Positions 1 to 9,166 of a DNA stretch of 64,000 nt are shown piece by piece. A model generated the notes under the pieces. It did no database searches and had not been told where the DNA came from. It saw only the letters and a list, made by a program, of their open reading frames with translations. The stretch spans positions 1-64,000 of the forward strand of contig NZ_FRCC01000011.1 of assembly GCF_900142775.1 (NCBI RefSeq), written 5' to 3'. Every line of letters begins with the position of its first letter. The stretch's first letter is position 1. This DNA is from Flavobacterium flevense. Lineage in GTDB: Bacteria; Bacteroidota; Bacteroidia; Flavobacteriales; Flavobacteriaceae. Made by a program: the position numbers and the translations under genes.

Positions 1-774
1 AGCCAGCCAAATGCGGGTACAGATGGTTCTACTATCGTTTGCGAAAGCAGTACAACTCCTATTGACTTATTTAGTTTGATTACAGGAGAAGATGCAGGAG
101 GAACTTGGACTAGATTAACAGGTACAGGCGGAACATTTAATGCAGCAACAGGAACTTATACTCCGGCATTAGATGCAACAACAAGTACCTTTAGATATAG
201 TTTATCAGCAACCGCACCATGTGTTGGAGATGATAGTGTGGCTACAGTGACCATTAATAGCCAGCCAAATGCAGGTACAGATGGTTCTACTATCGTTTGT
301 GAAAGCAGTACAACTCCTATTGACTTATTTAGTTTGATTACAGGAGAAGATGCAGGAGGAACTTGGACTAGATTAACAGGCACAGGCGGAACATTTAATG
401 CAGCAACAGGAACTTATACTCCGGCATTAGATGCAACAACAAGTACCTTTAGATATAGTTTATCAGCAACCGCACCATGTGTTGGAGATGATAGTGTGGC
501 TACAGTGACCATTAATAGCCAGCCAAATGCGGGTACAGATGGTTCTACTATCGTTTGTGAAAGCAGTACAACTCCTATTGACTTATTTAGTTTGATTACA
601 GGAGAAGATGCTGGAGGAACTTGGACTAGATTAACAGGTACAGGCGGAACATTTAATGCAGCAACAGGAACTTATACTCCGGCATTAGATGCAACAACAA
701 GTACCTTTAGATATAGTTTATCAGCAACCGCACCATGTGTTGGAGATGATAGTGTCGCTACAGTGACTATAAAT
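1..774 (+). repeat. Three tandem 258-bp coding repeats (86 aa)
   Basis: Units start at 1, 259 and 517. Unit 1 is at the window edge, so more copies probably lie upstream. The units differ at only 3 to 6 positions pairwise and every difference is synonymous (for example GCG/GCA, TGC/TGT, GGT/GGC, GTG/GTC), so the protein repeats are identical. The third unit leads into unique sequence after its last few codons. Confidence 0.97.
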
Positions 775-2028
775 CCAAATCCAACTTGTGAAATCACAGG
801 AGAGCAAACTATCTGTGCTGGAGCTAGTTCTATATTCACAGCGACAGAAGGTATGACCAGCTACGCTTGGACAGGTCCTAATGATTTTAGTGCTGATACA
901 CAAACTATCAATGTGAGTGTTGCAGGGGTTTATACTGTAACAATTACCAAAGATGGTTGTCAAAGCACTTGTTCAAGAGAACTTATGATTGTAGCTTGTG
1001 GAGGTCCATTATGTACTTACACCCAAGGATATTATGGTAATGAAGGTGGTATGTCTTGTGCTCCTGATCCTGAAAATCCTGGGGAATTTAAACAATATAC
1101 TACCAAAGCGCTTATTGCAAGAGCTTTAGAAGCTTATAATGGTGCTATGTATATTGGTATAAAAGATGTTCGTCATGTTTCAGTTATGAATGCTGATATT
1201 GAAGCTGTTATAGCAGTATTACCAGGTGGTGGTATGAGTAAAGAGCTTCCTAGTCAGCCTAATAATGGTTTGTATTCAATAAGTAATTTACCTCAAAGTT
1301 TATTGAAAGGCGGAAATATCAATAATACTTTATTAGCTCAAACTATTGTTTTAGGACTTAATTTAGGTATCAATTCGAATCTAGGTAATTTTGAATTACA
1401 AGCCGGAACTTTTGCAACCGCCGATTCAGAAGGAGGTTGTGGTTCTGATACACCTAAAGCACGTTCTTGTAATCCTGATGGAACAGCAAATAATGAGTAT
1501 GAATTTTACAGTATTCCAGCTAATATTGTTACAGCCTTAGGTGGTAATGCTACAGTTCAGGGATTATTTGCTTTGGCAAATCAGGCTTTAGGTGGCGGAA
1601 GCACTAACGGTGTGTCACTAAGTGCTATTGCAGATGTGGTTGATAAAATCAATAATGCTTTTGATGAATGTAGAATACCATTGGGTTACGGAATTGAACC
1701 ATTAGACTGTCCGGTTATTGAACCAACACTATCTTTATTTGCTGTACAAGCTGATTTAGCTGGTTTAGCTGGTTTTGTAGCTTATCCGGTTCCTATTGAT
1801 GGTCAATTGTCAGTGCAATGTACTTTTGACTATACTTCTGATGCTGTAATTGAAGTGTTTGATGTGAAAAACCAATTGCTTTATACTAAATCACAAACTC
1901 AATGTACTAATGGTACAGTAATTACATTAGATTATAATTTTAATAGCGAACAACAACAAGTTTTCTATATAAGATTAACAACTAGTCAAGGAGCTACAGT
2001 TCATGATGTAATATCTGCTGCTAAATAG
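1..2028 (+). CDS. Repeat-rich T9SS-exported surface protein (5'-partial)
   Basis: The frame is open from the first base, so the N-terminus lies outside the window; 675 residues are visible. Residues 1-258 are three copies of an 86-residue Ig-like/adhesin repeat beginning SQPNAGTDGSTIVCESS, each with two cysteines. A PKD/Ig-like domain follows (about 259-330: TCEITGEQTICAGASS to DGCQSTC), then a Gly/Asn-rich region (about 335-560). The last 80 residues (AYPVPIDGQLSVQ onward) resemble a T9SS C-terminal sorting domain, so export across the outer membrane and surface attachment or release is inferred. A terminator follows directly. Probably a large adhesin; the ligand is unknown. Confidence 0.8.
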   Translation, partial: SQPNAGTDGSTIVCESSTTPIDLFSLITGEDAGGTWTRLTGTGGTFNAATGTYTPALDATTSTFRYSLSATAPCVGDDSVATVTINSQPNAGTDGSTIVCESSTTPIDLFSLITGEDAGGTWTRLTGTGGTFNAATGTYTPALDATTSTFRYSLSATAPCVGDDSVATVTINSQPNAGTDGSTIVCESSTTPIDLFSLITGEDAGGTWTRLTGTGGTFNAATGTYTPALDATTSTFRYSLSATAPCVGDDSVATVTINPNPTCEITGEQTICAGASSIFTATEGMTSYAWTGPNDFSADTQTINVSVAGVYTVTITKDGCQSTCSRELMIVACGGPLCTYTQGYYGNEGGMSCAPDPENPGEFKQYTTKALIARALEAYNGAMYIGIKDVRHVSVMNADIEAVIAVLPGGGMSKELPSQPNNGLYSISNLPQSLLKGGNINNTLLAQTIVLGLNLGINSNLGNFELQAGTFATADSEGGCGSDTPKARSCNPDGTANNEYEFYSIPANIVTALGGNATVQGLFALANQALGGGSTNGVSLSAIADVVDKINNAFDECRIPLGYGIEPLDCPVIEPTLSLFAVQADLAGLAGFVAYPVPIDGQLSVQCTFDYTSDAVIEVFDVKNQLLYTKSQTQCTNGTVITLDYNFNSEQQQVFYIRLTTSQGATVHDVISAAK

Positions 2029-2052
2029 TTAATAAATAAATCTAAATTAATG

Positions 2053-2082
2053 AGCACCCGTTTTGTAACGGGTGCTTTTTTA
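2053..2082 (+). terminator. Rho-independent terminator
   Basis: Stem AGCACCCG/CGGGTGCT with an eight-base loop and a T run, 25 bases after the adhesin stop codon. Confidence 0.9.
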
Positions 2083-2173
2083 TGGGCAATTGAGAAAAGT
2101 TTTTTAGAAATTAAATTTTGGCACAATTAATGAATAATAAATTGTATACCTTAACTATTTAAAAATTTATATC

Positions 2174-2689
2174 ATGAAAAAAATAATAACACTTTTCGCT
2201 TTTGTTAGCTTTTTAGCTATTTCCGGTTGCTCAACTTCAGATGATTTTGAGGAAGATAAAGATACTATACCATATGCGTTTGAAATTGAAAATAAAAATT
2301 TTGGATTTAATAATACTGACGGTTATAATCTGAGTTATTTTTTTGAAGATTGGATTGGAGAAGATTTGTATGATGATGAAACGGTTTTAATTTATAGACT
2401 TGAGGATGTTCTTGATTCCGGTGCCCCAGTTTGGCAGTTAATTCCAAGAACACTTTATACCAATCAAGGAGAACTTGATTATGATTATAATTTTAGCCCT
2501 ATAGGATTTAAAATTTTTGCTGGGGGTAATTATGATTTAAGTTTAACACCACAATATTTAAATAATCAGACTTTTCGTGTTGTGATTATGCCATCCTATT
2601 TAGCCGCTTCTATGGATACAAGCAACTATACAGAAGTAATGAATACTTTAAAAATTAGTGAAACCAATGTTAAAAAAGTGAAATTGTAA
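2174..2689 (+). CDS. Hypothetical surface lipoprotein
   Basis: 171 residues. A short lipoprotein signal ends in the lipobox AISGC (Cys19). It is followed by STSDDFEEDKD, an acidic stretch like the Bacteroidota lipoprotein export signal, which suggests display on the cell surface. The mature part is rich in aromatic residues, Asn and Asp, and has no domain I recognise. It stands alone: a terminator lies upstream, and a bidirectional terminator separates it from the convergent TerC gene. Function unknown. Confidence 0.75.
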   Translation: MKKIITLFAFVSFLAISGCSTSDDFEEDKDTIPYAFEIENKNFGFNNTDGYNLSYFFEDWIGEDLYDDETVLIYRLEDVLDSGAPVWQLIPRTLYTNQGELDYDYNFSPIGFKIFAGGNYDLSLTPQYLNNQTFRVVIMPSYLAASMDTSNYTEVMNTLKISETNVKKVKL

Positions 2690-2708
2690 TTGCCTAATTT
2701 GATAACAT

Positions 2709-2740
2709 AAAAAAAGGAAATCTCTCGATTTCCTTTTTTT
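2709..2740. terminator. Bidirectional terminator
   Basis: Stem GGAAATC/GATTTCC flanked by an A run on the left and a T run on the right, between two convergent genes, so it can serve both strands. Confidence 0.85.
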
Positions 2741-2745
2741 ATGTG

Positions 2746-3696
2746 TTATACTTTTTGGTTTCGTTTTTCTTTTTGAAGCGAAGCAATTATTCCTGATAAT
2801 AAAGCTGCTGCAATGAATGCTAAGGAAGCCCATTCCGGCAGGTGTATAAATTTATGCAGGATCATTTTTAAACCTACAAAGGTCAAAATAGCAATTAAGC
2901 TGTATTCTAAATAACTGAATTTTTCCAGCATATTAGCCAGGAAGAAATACATAGAACGCAGCCCTAAAATGGCAAAAATATTCGAACTAAATACTAAAAA
3001 AGGATCGGAAGTAATCGCTAAAATAGCAGGTACACTATCTAATGCAAAAATGACATCCATTACCTCAATAAGAATTAATGCTACAAATAATGGAGTAGCG
3101 GTATTAACATTACCAATTTTTACAAAAAAATGCTCTCCTTCAATTTTTGTTGTTATGGGAGTTAGTTTTCTTAAATATTTATAAATAGGGGAGTTGTGTG
3201 GGTTGTATTCGTGATCTTCTTTGGTGAAAAACATTTTCACAGCGGTATAAATTAAGAAAGCGCCAAACAAATAAGTGGTCCAGGCAAATTTGTTGATGAT
3301 CATGACGCCAAAATAAATCATAAGTCCCCTAAAGATAATGGCACCTATAATTCCCCAGAATAATACACGATGCTGGTATTTTTTTGGGATTCTGAAAGAA
3401 GAAAAGATAATAGCAATTACAAATATATTATCGATACTCAGCGAAAGTTCAATCAGGTAACCCGTTATATATTTCATGGTAGCGGCCATCGGTTTAAGAT
3501 GGTCGGGATTTTCTATATAATGATTTTGATACAGCCAATACACTACAGCAGAAAACAAAAAAGATAATGAAACCCAGATTCCGGTCCATTTTCCGGCTTC
3601 TTTTGAACTGATTACATGAGGGTTTTTGTTGAAAACACCTAAATCAAGGGCAAGGAATATTAAGATAGCAGCTAAAAAGCAAATCCAGACTAACAT
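2746..3696 (-). CDS. TerC/Alx-family integral membrane protein
   Basis: 316 residues with about eight or nine predicted membrane helices. The two TerC signatures are present: ELSLSIDNIFVIAIIF (about 83-98) and EVMDVIFALDSVPAILAI (about 211-228). Their acidic residues lie within membrane segments and are thought to bind metal. Characterised family members (Alx, MntX, YkoY) export Mn2+ or supply metal to exported enzymes; the substrate here cannot be read from sequence. Single gene, convergent with the lipoprotein, and its terminator is shared with it. Confidence 0.88.
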   Translation of the reverse strand: MLVWICFLAAILIFLALDLGVFNKNPHVISSKEAGKWTGIWVSLSFLFSAVVYWLYQNHYIENPDHLKPMAATMKYITGYLIELSLSIDNIFVIAIIFSSFRIPKKYQHRVLFWGIIGAIIFRGLMIYFGVMIINKFAWTTYLFGAFLIYTAVKMFFTKEDHEYNPHNSPIYKYLRKLTPITTKIEGEHFFVKIGNVNTATPLFVALILIEVMDVIFALDSVPAILAITSDPFLVFSSNIFAILGLRSMYFFLANMLEKFSYLEYSLIAILTFVGLKMILHKFIHLPEWASLAFIAAALLSGIIASLQKEKRNQKV

Positions 3697-3783
3697 AGAA
3701 TTTTAATTTTTGATGATTTACAAAGATAATTTTTTGTGTTATACTTTATGTTTATTCTTTGTTAATCTGTTATAGTAATAAAA

Positions 3784-3813
3784 AAAAGTGCCTCCATTTC
3801 TGAAAGCACTTTT
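3784..3813 (-). terminator. Terminator of the type II glutamine synthetase gene
   Basis: Stem AAAAGTGC/GCACTTTT located just beyond the stop codon in the minus direction, with an A run on the plus strand that gives the U tract. Confidence 0.85.
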
Positions 3814-3835
3814 TAGTTTTATAAATAAGGAATTA

Positions 3836-4852
3836 TTACAATGCAGATTTAACTGTTTTGATAATTCTTGCAGCAATTTTGTATGGATCACCGTTAGAAG
3901 CAGGTCTTCTGTCTTCCAGCCATCCTTTCCATCCTTTTTGAACAGTCATTAAAGGAATACGGATAGAACATCCTCTGTCTGATACTCCGTAAGAGAAATC
4001 ATTGATAGAAGCAGTTTCATGTTTACCAGTTAAACGTTGGTCGTTGTAAGCTCCATAAACAGCAATGTGTTCTTTAGTTACAGGACGGAAAGCCTCACAG
4101 ATTTTTTCGTAAACTTCTTGAGAACCACATGTTCTTAATACTTCGTTAGAGAAGTTAGCGTGCATACCAGAACCATTCCAGTCAGTATCACCTAGTGGTT
4201 TTGGGTGGTATTCAATATAGTAACCATATTTCTCAGTCAAACGATCTAATAAGTAACGAGCAACCCAGATTTCGTCACCTGCTTTTTTAGCTCCTTTTGC
4301 AAATAATTGGAATTCCCATTGTCCGCAAGCAACCTCTTGGTTGATTCCTTCAAAGTTTAATCCTGCTTCAATACATAAGTTAGCATGCTCTTCAACTAAT
4401 TTTCTACCGTGTGTGTTTTTTCCACCTACAGAACAGTAGTACATACCTTGAGGAGCTGGGTAACCACCTACAGGGAAACCTAATGGTAATAAAGTTTTAG
4501 TATCCATGATGAAATACTCTTGTTCGAAACCAAACCAGAAATCATCATTGTCATCATCAATTGTAGCTCTACCGTTAGAAGGGTGTGGAGTTCCATCAGC
4601 ATACATAACTTCAGACATAACTAAGTATCCGTTGATACGATCTGGATCCGGATAGATAGCAACTGGTACTAAAAGACAATCAGAAGAACCACCTTCAGCT
4701 TGTCTTGTAGAAGAACCGTCAAAAGACCAGTTTCCAATTTCTTCTAAAGTTCCCTGAAAATTTTCGTGCTCTTCAACTTTAGTTTTGCTTCTAAGATTTT
4801 GAGTTGGTTCGTATCCGTCTAACCAAAGGTACTCTAACTTTATTTTTGCCAT
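3836..4852 (-). CDS. glnII: Glutamine synthetase type II (GSII)
   Basis: 338 residues, the compact eukaryote-like GSII size and much shorter than GSI (about 470). It makes glutamine from glutamate, ammonia and ATP in the cytoplasm. Visible motifs: beta-grasp start (LEYLWLDGYEPTQNLRSKT), GFEQEYFI (metal-binding Glu), NQEVACGQWEFQ, the ATP loop NGSGMHANFS, and GKHETASINDFSYGVSDRG with the catalytic Arg region RIP. The GSI adenylylation site is absent, as expected. It is divergent from the GSIII gene across 272 bp. A -7 box (TATATTTG) lies 38 bp upstream on the minus strand. Confidence 0.95.
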   Translation of the reverse strand: MAKIKLEYLWLDGYEPTQNLRSKTKVEEHENFQGTLEEIGNWSFDGSSTRQAEGGSSDCLLVPVAIYPDPDRINGYLVMSEVMYADGTPHPSNGRATIDDDNDDFWFGFEQEYFIMDTKTLLPLGFPVGGYPAPQGMYYCSVGGKNTHGRKLVEEHANLCIEAGLNFEGINQEVACGQWEFQLFAKGAKKAGDEIWVARYLLDRLTEKYGYYIEYHPKPLGDTDWNGSGMHANFSNEVLRTCGSQEVYEKICEAFRPVTKEHIAVYGAYNDQRLTGKHETASINDFSYGVSDRGCSIRIPLMTVQKGWKGWLEDRRPASNGDPYKIAARIIKTVKSAL

Positions 4853-4890
4853 AATAATATAAATTAATTTTCTTTATTTTAACTGAGGTG

Positions 4891-4898
4891 CAAATATA
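4891..4898 (-). promoter_or_regulatory. -7 box for glnII
   Basis: CAAATATA on the plus strand reads TATATTTG on the minus strand, matching TAnnTTTG. No clear -33 TTG at normal spacing. Confidence 0.5.
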
Positions 4899-5068
4899 TA
4901 ATAATTTTTTTAGTGCTGAAAACCTTGGGGTCTCTTTTGTTTGAATGAATGTTATTTTTCACATTACTATATTTTGGTGGGGGGTATATTCAAAAAAAAG
5001 CAATTTTGATGCTAAATAAAATATAATTTGATAATGGCTTATCCTTCTTTTTTTAGTTCAACTTTCTT

Positions 5069-5076
5069 TATCTTTG
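5069..5076 (+). promoter_or_regulatory. -7 box for the GSIII gene
   Basis: TATCTTTG matches TAnnTTTG, 48 bp before the start codon. No -33 box is evident. Confidence 0.5.
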
Positions 5077-5124
5077 TGTTTTTAATTACAAAATTGATTA
5101 TTAACAGTTTAAAAAATACTCCTA

Positions 5125-7314
5125 ATGTCAACAATACGTTTTCAAGCGCTACGAGAAGCTTCTAATAGAAAAGCAGTACATTTTGAAGAAACAAACAGAA
5201 AGTCAACCATTTTTGGTTCGAATGTATTTAATGAAAAAGCAATGAAGCAATATTTAACTTCGGATGCTTTTAAAGCGGTACAAGGCGCTATTGAACATGG
5301 TACTAAAATAGACAGAAAACTAGCTGATTATATCGCTATGGGGATGAAAGAATGGGCTCTGTCTAAAGGAGTTACTCATTATACACACTGGTTTCAGCCT
5401 TTAACAGGAACAACAGCTGAGAAACATGATGCTTTTTTTGAAACTTCTTATGATGGAAGTGATCCTGTAGAAAAGTTTGGCGGAGCTCAATTAGTACAAC
5501 AGGAACCGGATGCTTCGAGTTTTCCTAACGGCGGAATCAGAAATACATTTGAAGCCCGTGGTTATACCGCATGGGATCCTACCTCTCCTGCTTTTATTTA
5601 TGGAACGACTTTGTGTATTCCTACCGTTTTTATTTCCTACACAGGAGAAGCTCTGGATAATAAAATCCCATTGTTAAGAGCTTTAGCTGTGATGGATGAG
5701 GCAGCTACCGAAGTGTGTCGTTATTTTGATAAAAATGTAAAAAAAGTTACTGCAACTTTAGGTTGGGAACAGGAATATTTTCTGGTAGATAAAGCTTTGG
5801 CACATTCCCGTCCTGATTTAATGATGACAGGAAGAACTTTGCTTGGACATACTTCAGCCAAAGGGCAACAACTTGATGATCACTATTTTGGTTCGATTCC
5901 TACCCGCGCTTTAACGTATATGCGTGATTTAGAACAGGAATGTATGTTGCTTGGAATTCCGGTAAAAACCCGTCATAATGAGGTGGCACCTAATCAATTT
6001 GAGTTGGCTCCTATTTTCGAAGAAACAAATTTAGCAGTAGATCATAACTGTCTTTTAATGGATGTGATGCAAAAAGTAGCAGAACGTCATGACTTCATTG
6101 TTTTATTCCATGAAAAACCTTTTAAAGGAGTAAATGGTTCCGGGAAGCACAACAACTGGTCATTGGCAACAGATACCGGAGTGAATCTATTGAGTCCAAG
6201 TAAAACACCAATGAGTAATTTGCAATTCCTGACTTTCTTTATCAACACTATTAAAGCAGTAAATGATTATGAAGAGTTATTACGTGCTTCAATTGCAACG
6301 GCAAGTAATGACCATCGTTTGGGTGCTAATGAGGCGCCACCGGCAATCATATCAGTGTTTATTGGAGAACAACTGACTAAAGTTCTTGCTGAATTAGAAA
6401 GTGTAACCAGAGGTAAATTATCTCCTGAGGAAAAAACCGATTTGAAATTAAATGTAGTAGGGAAAATTCCGGAAGTAATTTTAGATAATACCGACAGAAA
6501 CAGAACTTCACCTTTTGCTTTTACAGGAAATAAATTTGAATTCAGAGCAGTAGGTTCTTCGGCAAACTGTTCGAATGCGATGACTACTTTAAATACCATT
6601 GTGGCTAAGCAATTGAGAGATTTTAAAGTAGAAGTAGATGCTTTGATTGATTCGAAAGCAATGAAAAAAGATGATGCTATCTTTAATGTTTTAAGAGAAT
6701 ATATTAAGGTATCGAAAGACATCCTTTTTGAAGGTGACGGTTATAGTGAAGCCTGGGAAAAAGAAGCGAAGAAAAGAGGTTTGAGTAATTTTAAAACGAC
6801 TCCGGAAGCTTTAAAAGCCAGAGCGTCAAAACGTGCATTAGATTTGTTTTCTGAATTAGGGATTATGAATCATGTGGAAGTAGAAGCGCGTTACGAAATT
6901 GAATTAGAAGAATACACTAAAAAAATCCAAATTGAAAGCAGGGTTTTAGGCGATATTTCTAAAAATCATGTGATCCCAACAGCTATTCGTTACCAAAATA
7001 CTTTGATTGAAAATGTAAAAGGTCTGAAAGATATTTTTGGAAAGGAATTTGAATCTATTGCTAAAGAACAAATTGGCTTGATTAAAGAAATTTCGCTTCA
7101 TATCGAAGGTATTAATGCTAAGGTAGAAGAAATGCGAAACGAAAGAAAAACGGCTAATATGATGAATGATGCTCAAAAAACCGCTGAAGCTTATTGTAAC
7201 AAAGTAAAACCTTATTTTGAAATCATCAGAAATCATTGTGATAAGTTAGAATTGCTGGTAGATAATGAATTGTGGACACTGACTAAATACAGAGAGTTGT
7301 TGTTTACTAAATAA
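5125..7314 (+). CDS. glnN: Glutamine synthetase type III (GSIII)
   Basis: 729 residues, the typical GSIII length, in a family common in Bacteroidota and cyanobacteria. It makes glutamine from glutamate and ammonia with ATP as a large oligomer. Motifs: THYTHWFQPLTG near residue 92, GWEQEYFLVD (about 213), NEVAPNQFELAPIFEETN, the ATP loop NGSGKHNNWSL, NDHRLGANEAPPAI, NRTSPFAFTGNKFEFRAVG, and a long helical C-terminal region (about 590-729). A terminator follows. Having GSII and GSIII back to back suggests joint nitrogen control, but no operator could be identified. Confidence 0.96.
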   Translation: MSTIRFQALREASNRKAVHFEETNRKSTIFGSNVFNEKAMKQYLTSDAFKAVQGAIEHGTKIDRKLADYIAMGMKEWALSKGVTHYTHWFQPLTGTTAEKHDAFFETSYDGSDPVEKFGGAQLVQQEPDASSFPNGGIRNTFEARGYTAWDPTSPAFIYGTTLCIPTVFISYTGEALDNKIPLLRALAVMDEAATEVCRYFDKNVKKVTATLGWEQEYFLVDKALAHSRPDLMMTGRTLLGHTSAKGQQLDDHYFGSIPTRALTYMRDLEQECMLLGIPVKTRHNEVAPNQFELAPIFEETNLAVDHNCLLMDVMQKVAERHDFIVLFHEKPFKGVNGSGKHNNWSLATDTGVNLLSPSKTPMSNLQFLTFFINTIKAVNDYEELLRASIATASNDHRLGANEAPPAIISVFIGEQLTKVLAELESVTRGKLSPEEKTDLKLNVVGKIPEVILDNTDRNRTSPFAFTGNKFEFRAVGSSANCSNAMTTLNTIVAKQLRDFKVEVDALIDSKAMKKDDAIFNVLREYIKVSKDILFEGDGYSEAWEKEAKKRGLSNFKTTPEALKARASKRALDLFSELGIMNHVEVEARYEIELEEYTKKIQIESRVLGDISKNHVIPTAIRYQNTLIENVKGLKDIFGKEFESIAKEQIGLIKEISLHIEGINAKVEEMRNERKTANMMNDAQKTAEAYCNKVKPYFEIIRNHCDKLELLVDNELWTLTKYRELLFTK

Positions 7315-7335
7315 TTAAGATATTGTTCATTGTAG

Positions 7336-7369
7336 AAAATGCCTATTCGTTTTGGATAGGCATTTTTTT
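7336..7369 (+). terminator. GSIII terminator
   Basis: Stem TGCCTAT/ATAGGCA extended by A/T pairs and followed by a run of T. Confidence 0.88.
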
Positions 7370-7420
7370 ATTTCTAAGTTTTTGCAAAAAATGAAAATGA
7401 TTTTTGTTGATTTTCATAAA

Positions 7421-7693
7421 TCATTCAGAGGTAGTTGGGTCGATAATTGTTGCTACTTTACTTATCGAATTTGCCGGAAATCCGCCTTGTTTAGCATGTT
7501 CCCGAATCATTTCTTCATCCGGAGCAATGTAAATGCAGTAAATTTTGTCATTGGTAACAAAACTGTTTACCCATTGAATTTCAGAACCCATTTTTCTCAA
7601 TACTCCGCAGGAAGTTTGCGAAATTCCTTTTAGTTGTTCAGCAGTAAGTTTGCCTGCATCAGGGATGTCTCTTTCAATTACATATTTTGGCAT
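7421..7693 (-). CDS. DUF4242 family protein
   Basis: 90 residues, a small soluble single-domain protein starting MPKYVIERDIPDAGKL, with SQTSCGVLRKMG, YCIYIAPDEEMIREHAKQGGFPA and an acidic/Ser-Thr end. This is the DUF4242 pattern as I remember it; some members are annotated as nickel-binding, but no biochemical role is firm. The conserved Cys lies in TSCGVL. Single gene, convergent with GSIII. The 190 bp upstream to the divergent purM promoter shows no other gene. Confidence 0.75.
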   Translation of the reverse strand: MPKYVIERDIPDAGKLTAEQLKGISQTSCGVLRKMGSEIQWVNSFVTNDKIYCIYIAPDEEMIREHAKQGGFPANSISKVATIIDPTTSE

Positions 7694-7925
7694 CTTTTAT
7701 AAAATTAGTTTCCTACTCTTTTGGCTTTTCGGAATAGCCCCGTTTTTTACCGTGGTTGCTGGTTTCCACCTTATTGTATTTGTAGTGTAGTGGTTTTAAG
7801 GTTTATCTGTTTGATATTTAGTATTTTATATTAAATTTAGTGAAATAAAATGAGATTTAGAATGAGGATTACAAATTTTAAAAAATGCACAGAAGAATGG
7901 GACGGGATAAACCCAAAAAAATAAT

Positions 7926-7933
7926 TATCTTTG
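7926..7933 (+). promoter_or_regulatory. -7 box that fixes the purM start
   Basis: TATCTTTG. It lies inside the longest open frame (from 7885), so translation from 7885 would need a transcript starting upstream of this box. This supports the ATG at 7978. Confidence 0.55.
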
Positions 7934-7977
7934 CCGCAAAATCACGTTGCTTATTTGCAGCTACACAATTACAATTC

Positions 7978-9156
7978 ATGAGTTCAGATACTTCAAAAAG
8001 ATACGCACAACGCGGTGTTTCAGCATCTAAAGAAGATGTGCACAATGCAATAAAAAACATTGATAAAGGATTGTTTCCTCAGGCATTTTGCAAAATTGTT
8101 CCTGACTATCTAACACAGGACGAGGAATATTGTCTTATCATGCACGCTGATGGTGCCGGGACAAAATCCTCATTAGCTTATATGTATTGGAAAGAAACCG
8201 GAGATATTTCTGTCTGGAAAGGTATTGCTCAGGATGCATTAATCATGAATATTGACGATTTATTGTGTGTAGGAGCAACCGATAATATCCTGCTTTCTTC
8301 AACTATTGGAAGAAACAAAAATCTAATTCCTGCCGAAGTAATTTCGGCAATTATCAACGGAACTGAAGAGTTGATTAAAGAATTGGCAACTTTTGGTGTG
8401 AGCATTCATTCAACTGGTGGGGAAACGGCTGATGTGGGTGATATAGTTCGAACTATCATTGTAGATTCTACCGTTACGGCAAGAATGAAGCGTTCAAAAG
8501 TGATTGATAATGCCAATATCAAAGCGGGTGATGTAATCGTAGGATTGGAATCTTTCGGTCAGGCTTCTTATGAAAAAAGCTATAATGGCGGAATGGGAAG
8601 TAACGGATTAACATCGGCTCGTCATGATGTTTTCGGGAAATATTTGGCAACAAAATACCCTGAAAGTTATGATGCTGCTGTTCCGGAAGAATTAATTTAT
8701 TCAGGTCAGGTACAATTAACTGATGCTGTAGCTAATTCTCCAATCGATGCCGGACAATTAGTACTGTCGCCAACACGTACTTATGCACCTATTATCAAGA
8801 AAATATTAGATAAATATGCTGCGAATGAAATTCACGGAATGGTTCACTGTAGTGGTGGAGCACAAACTAAGATTTTACATTTTGTAGATAATTTACATAT
8901 TATAAAAGACAATTTATTTCCGGTTCCTCCTTTGTTCCAATTAATTCAGGAGCAATCAAAAACGGATTGGAAAGAAATGTATCAGGTTTTTAACTGTGGA
9001 CACCGTATGGAAATTTACGTTCCTGAAGCTGTGGCACAGGATATAATCGCTATTTCAAAATCATTCAACGTAAACGCACAAATTGTGGGTCGTGTTGAAG
9101 CTGCTGATACTAAAAAATTAACTATTTCCAGCGAATACGGAACTTTCGAATATTAA
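7978..9156 (+). CDS. purM: Phosphoribosylformylglycinamidine cyclo-ligase, Bacteroidota form
   Basis: 392 residues from the ATG at 7978 (MSSDTSKRYAQRGVSASKED). A longer frame from 7885 is open, but it contains the putative promoter box and an unconserved lead. AIR synthase closes the imidazole ring in purine synthesis (FGAM + ATP to AIR). Visible PurM features: HADGAGTKSSLAY (about 55-67), DDLLCVGA, STGGETADVGDIVRT, GMGSNGLTSARHDVF and HCSGGAQTK. The protein is longer than E. coli PurM (about 345), as is usual in Bacteroidota. An AIR-synthase-related paralogue with another role cannot be excluded. Confidence 0.82.
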   Translation: MSSDTSKRYAQRGVSASKEDVHNAIKNIDKGLFPQAFCKIVPDYLTQDEEYCLIMHADGAGTKSSLAYMYWKETGDISVWKGIAQDALIMNIDDLLCVGATDNILLSSTIGRNKNLIPAEVISAIINGTEELIKELATFGVSIHSTGGETADVGDIVRTIIVDSTVTARMKRSKVIDNANIKAGDVIVGLESFGQASYEKSYNGGMGSNGLTSARHDVFGKYLATKYPESYDAAVPEELIYSGQVQLTDAVANSPIDAGQLVLSPTRTYAPIIKKILDKYAANEIHGMVHCSGGAQTKILHFVDNLHIIKDNLFPVPPLFQLIQEQSKTDWKEMYQVFNCGHRMEIYVPEAVAQDIIAISKSFNVNAQIVGRVEAADTKKLTISSEYGTFEY

Positions 9157-9166
9157 CAAGAAGTTG

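Noticed and set aside
6267-6722. 151-residue frame antisense to the GSIII gene
   Set aside because: Lies entirely within a well-conserved coding region and has no recognisable protein features.
7885-7977. 31-residue N-terminal extension of PurM
   Set aside because: Contains the likely -7 box at 7926 and lacks the conserved start; ATG 7978 fits family length.
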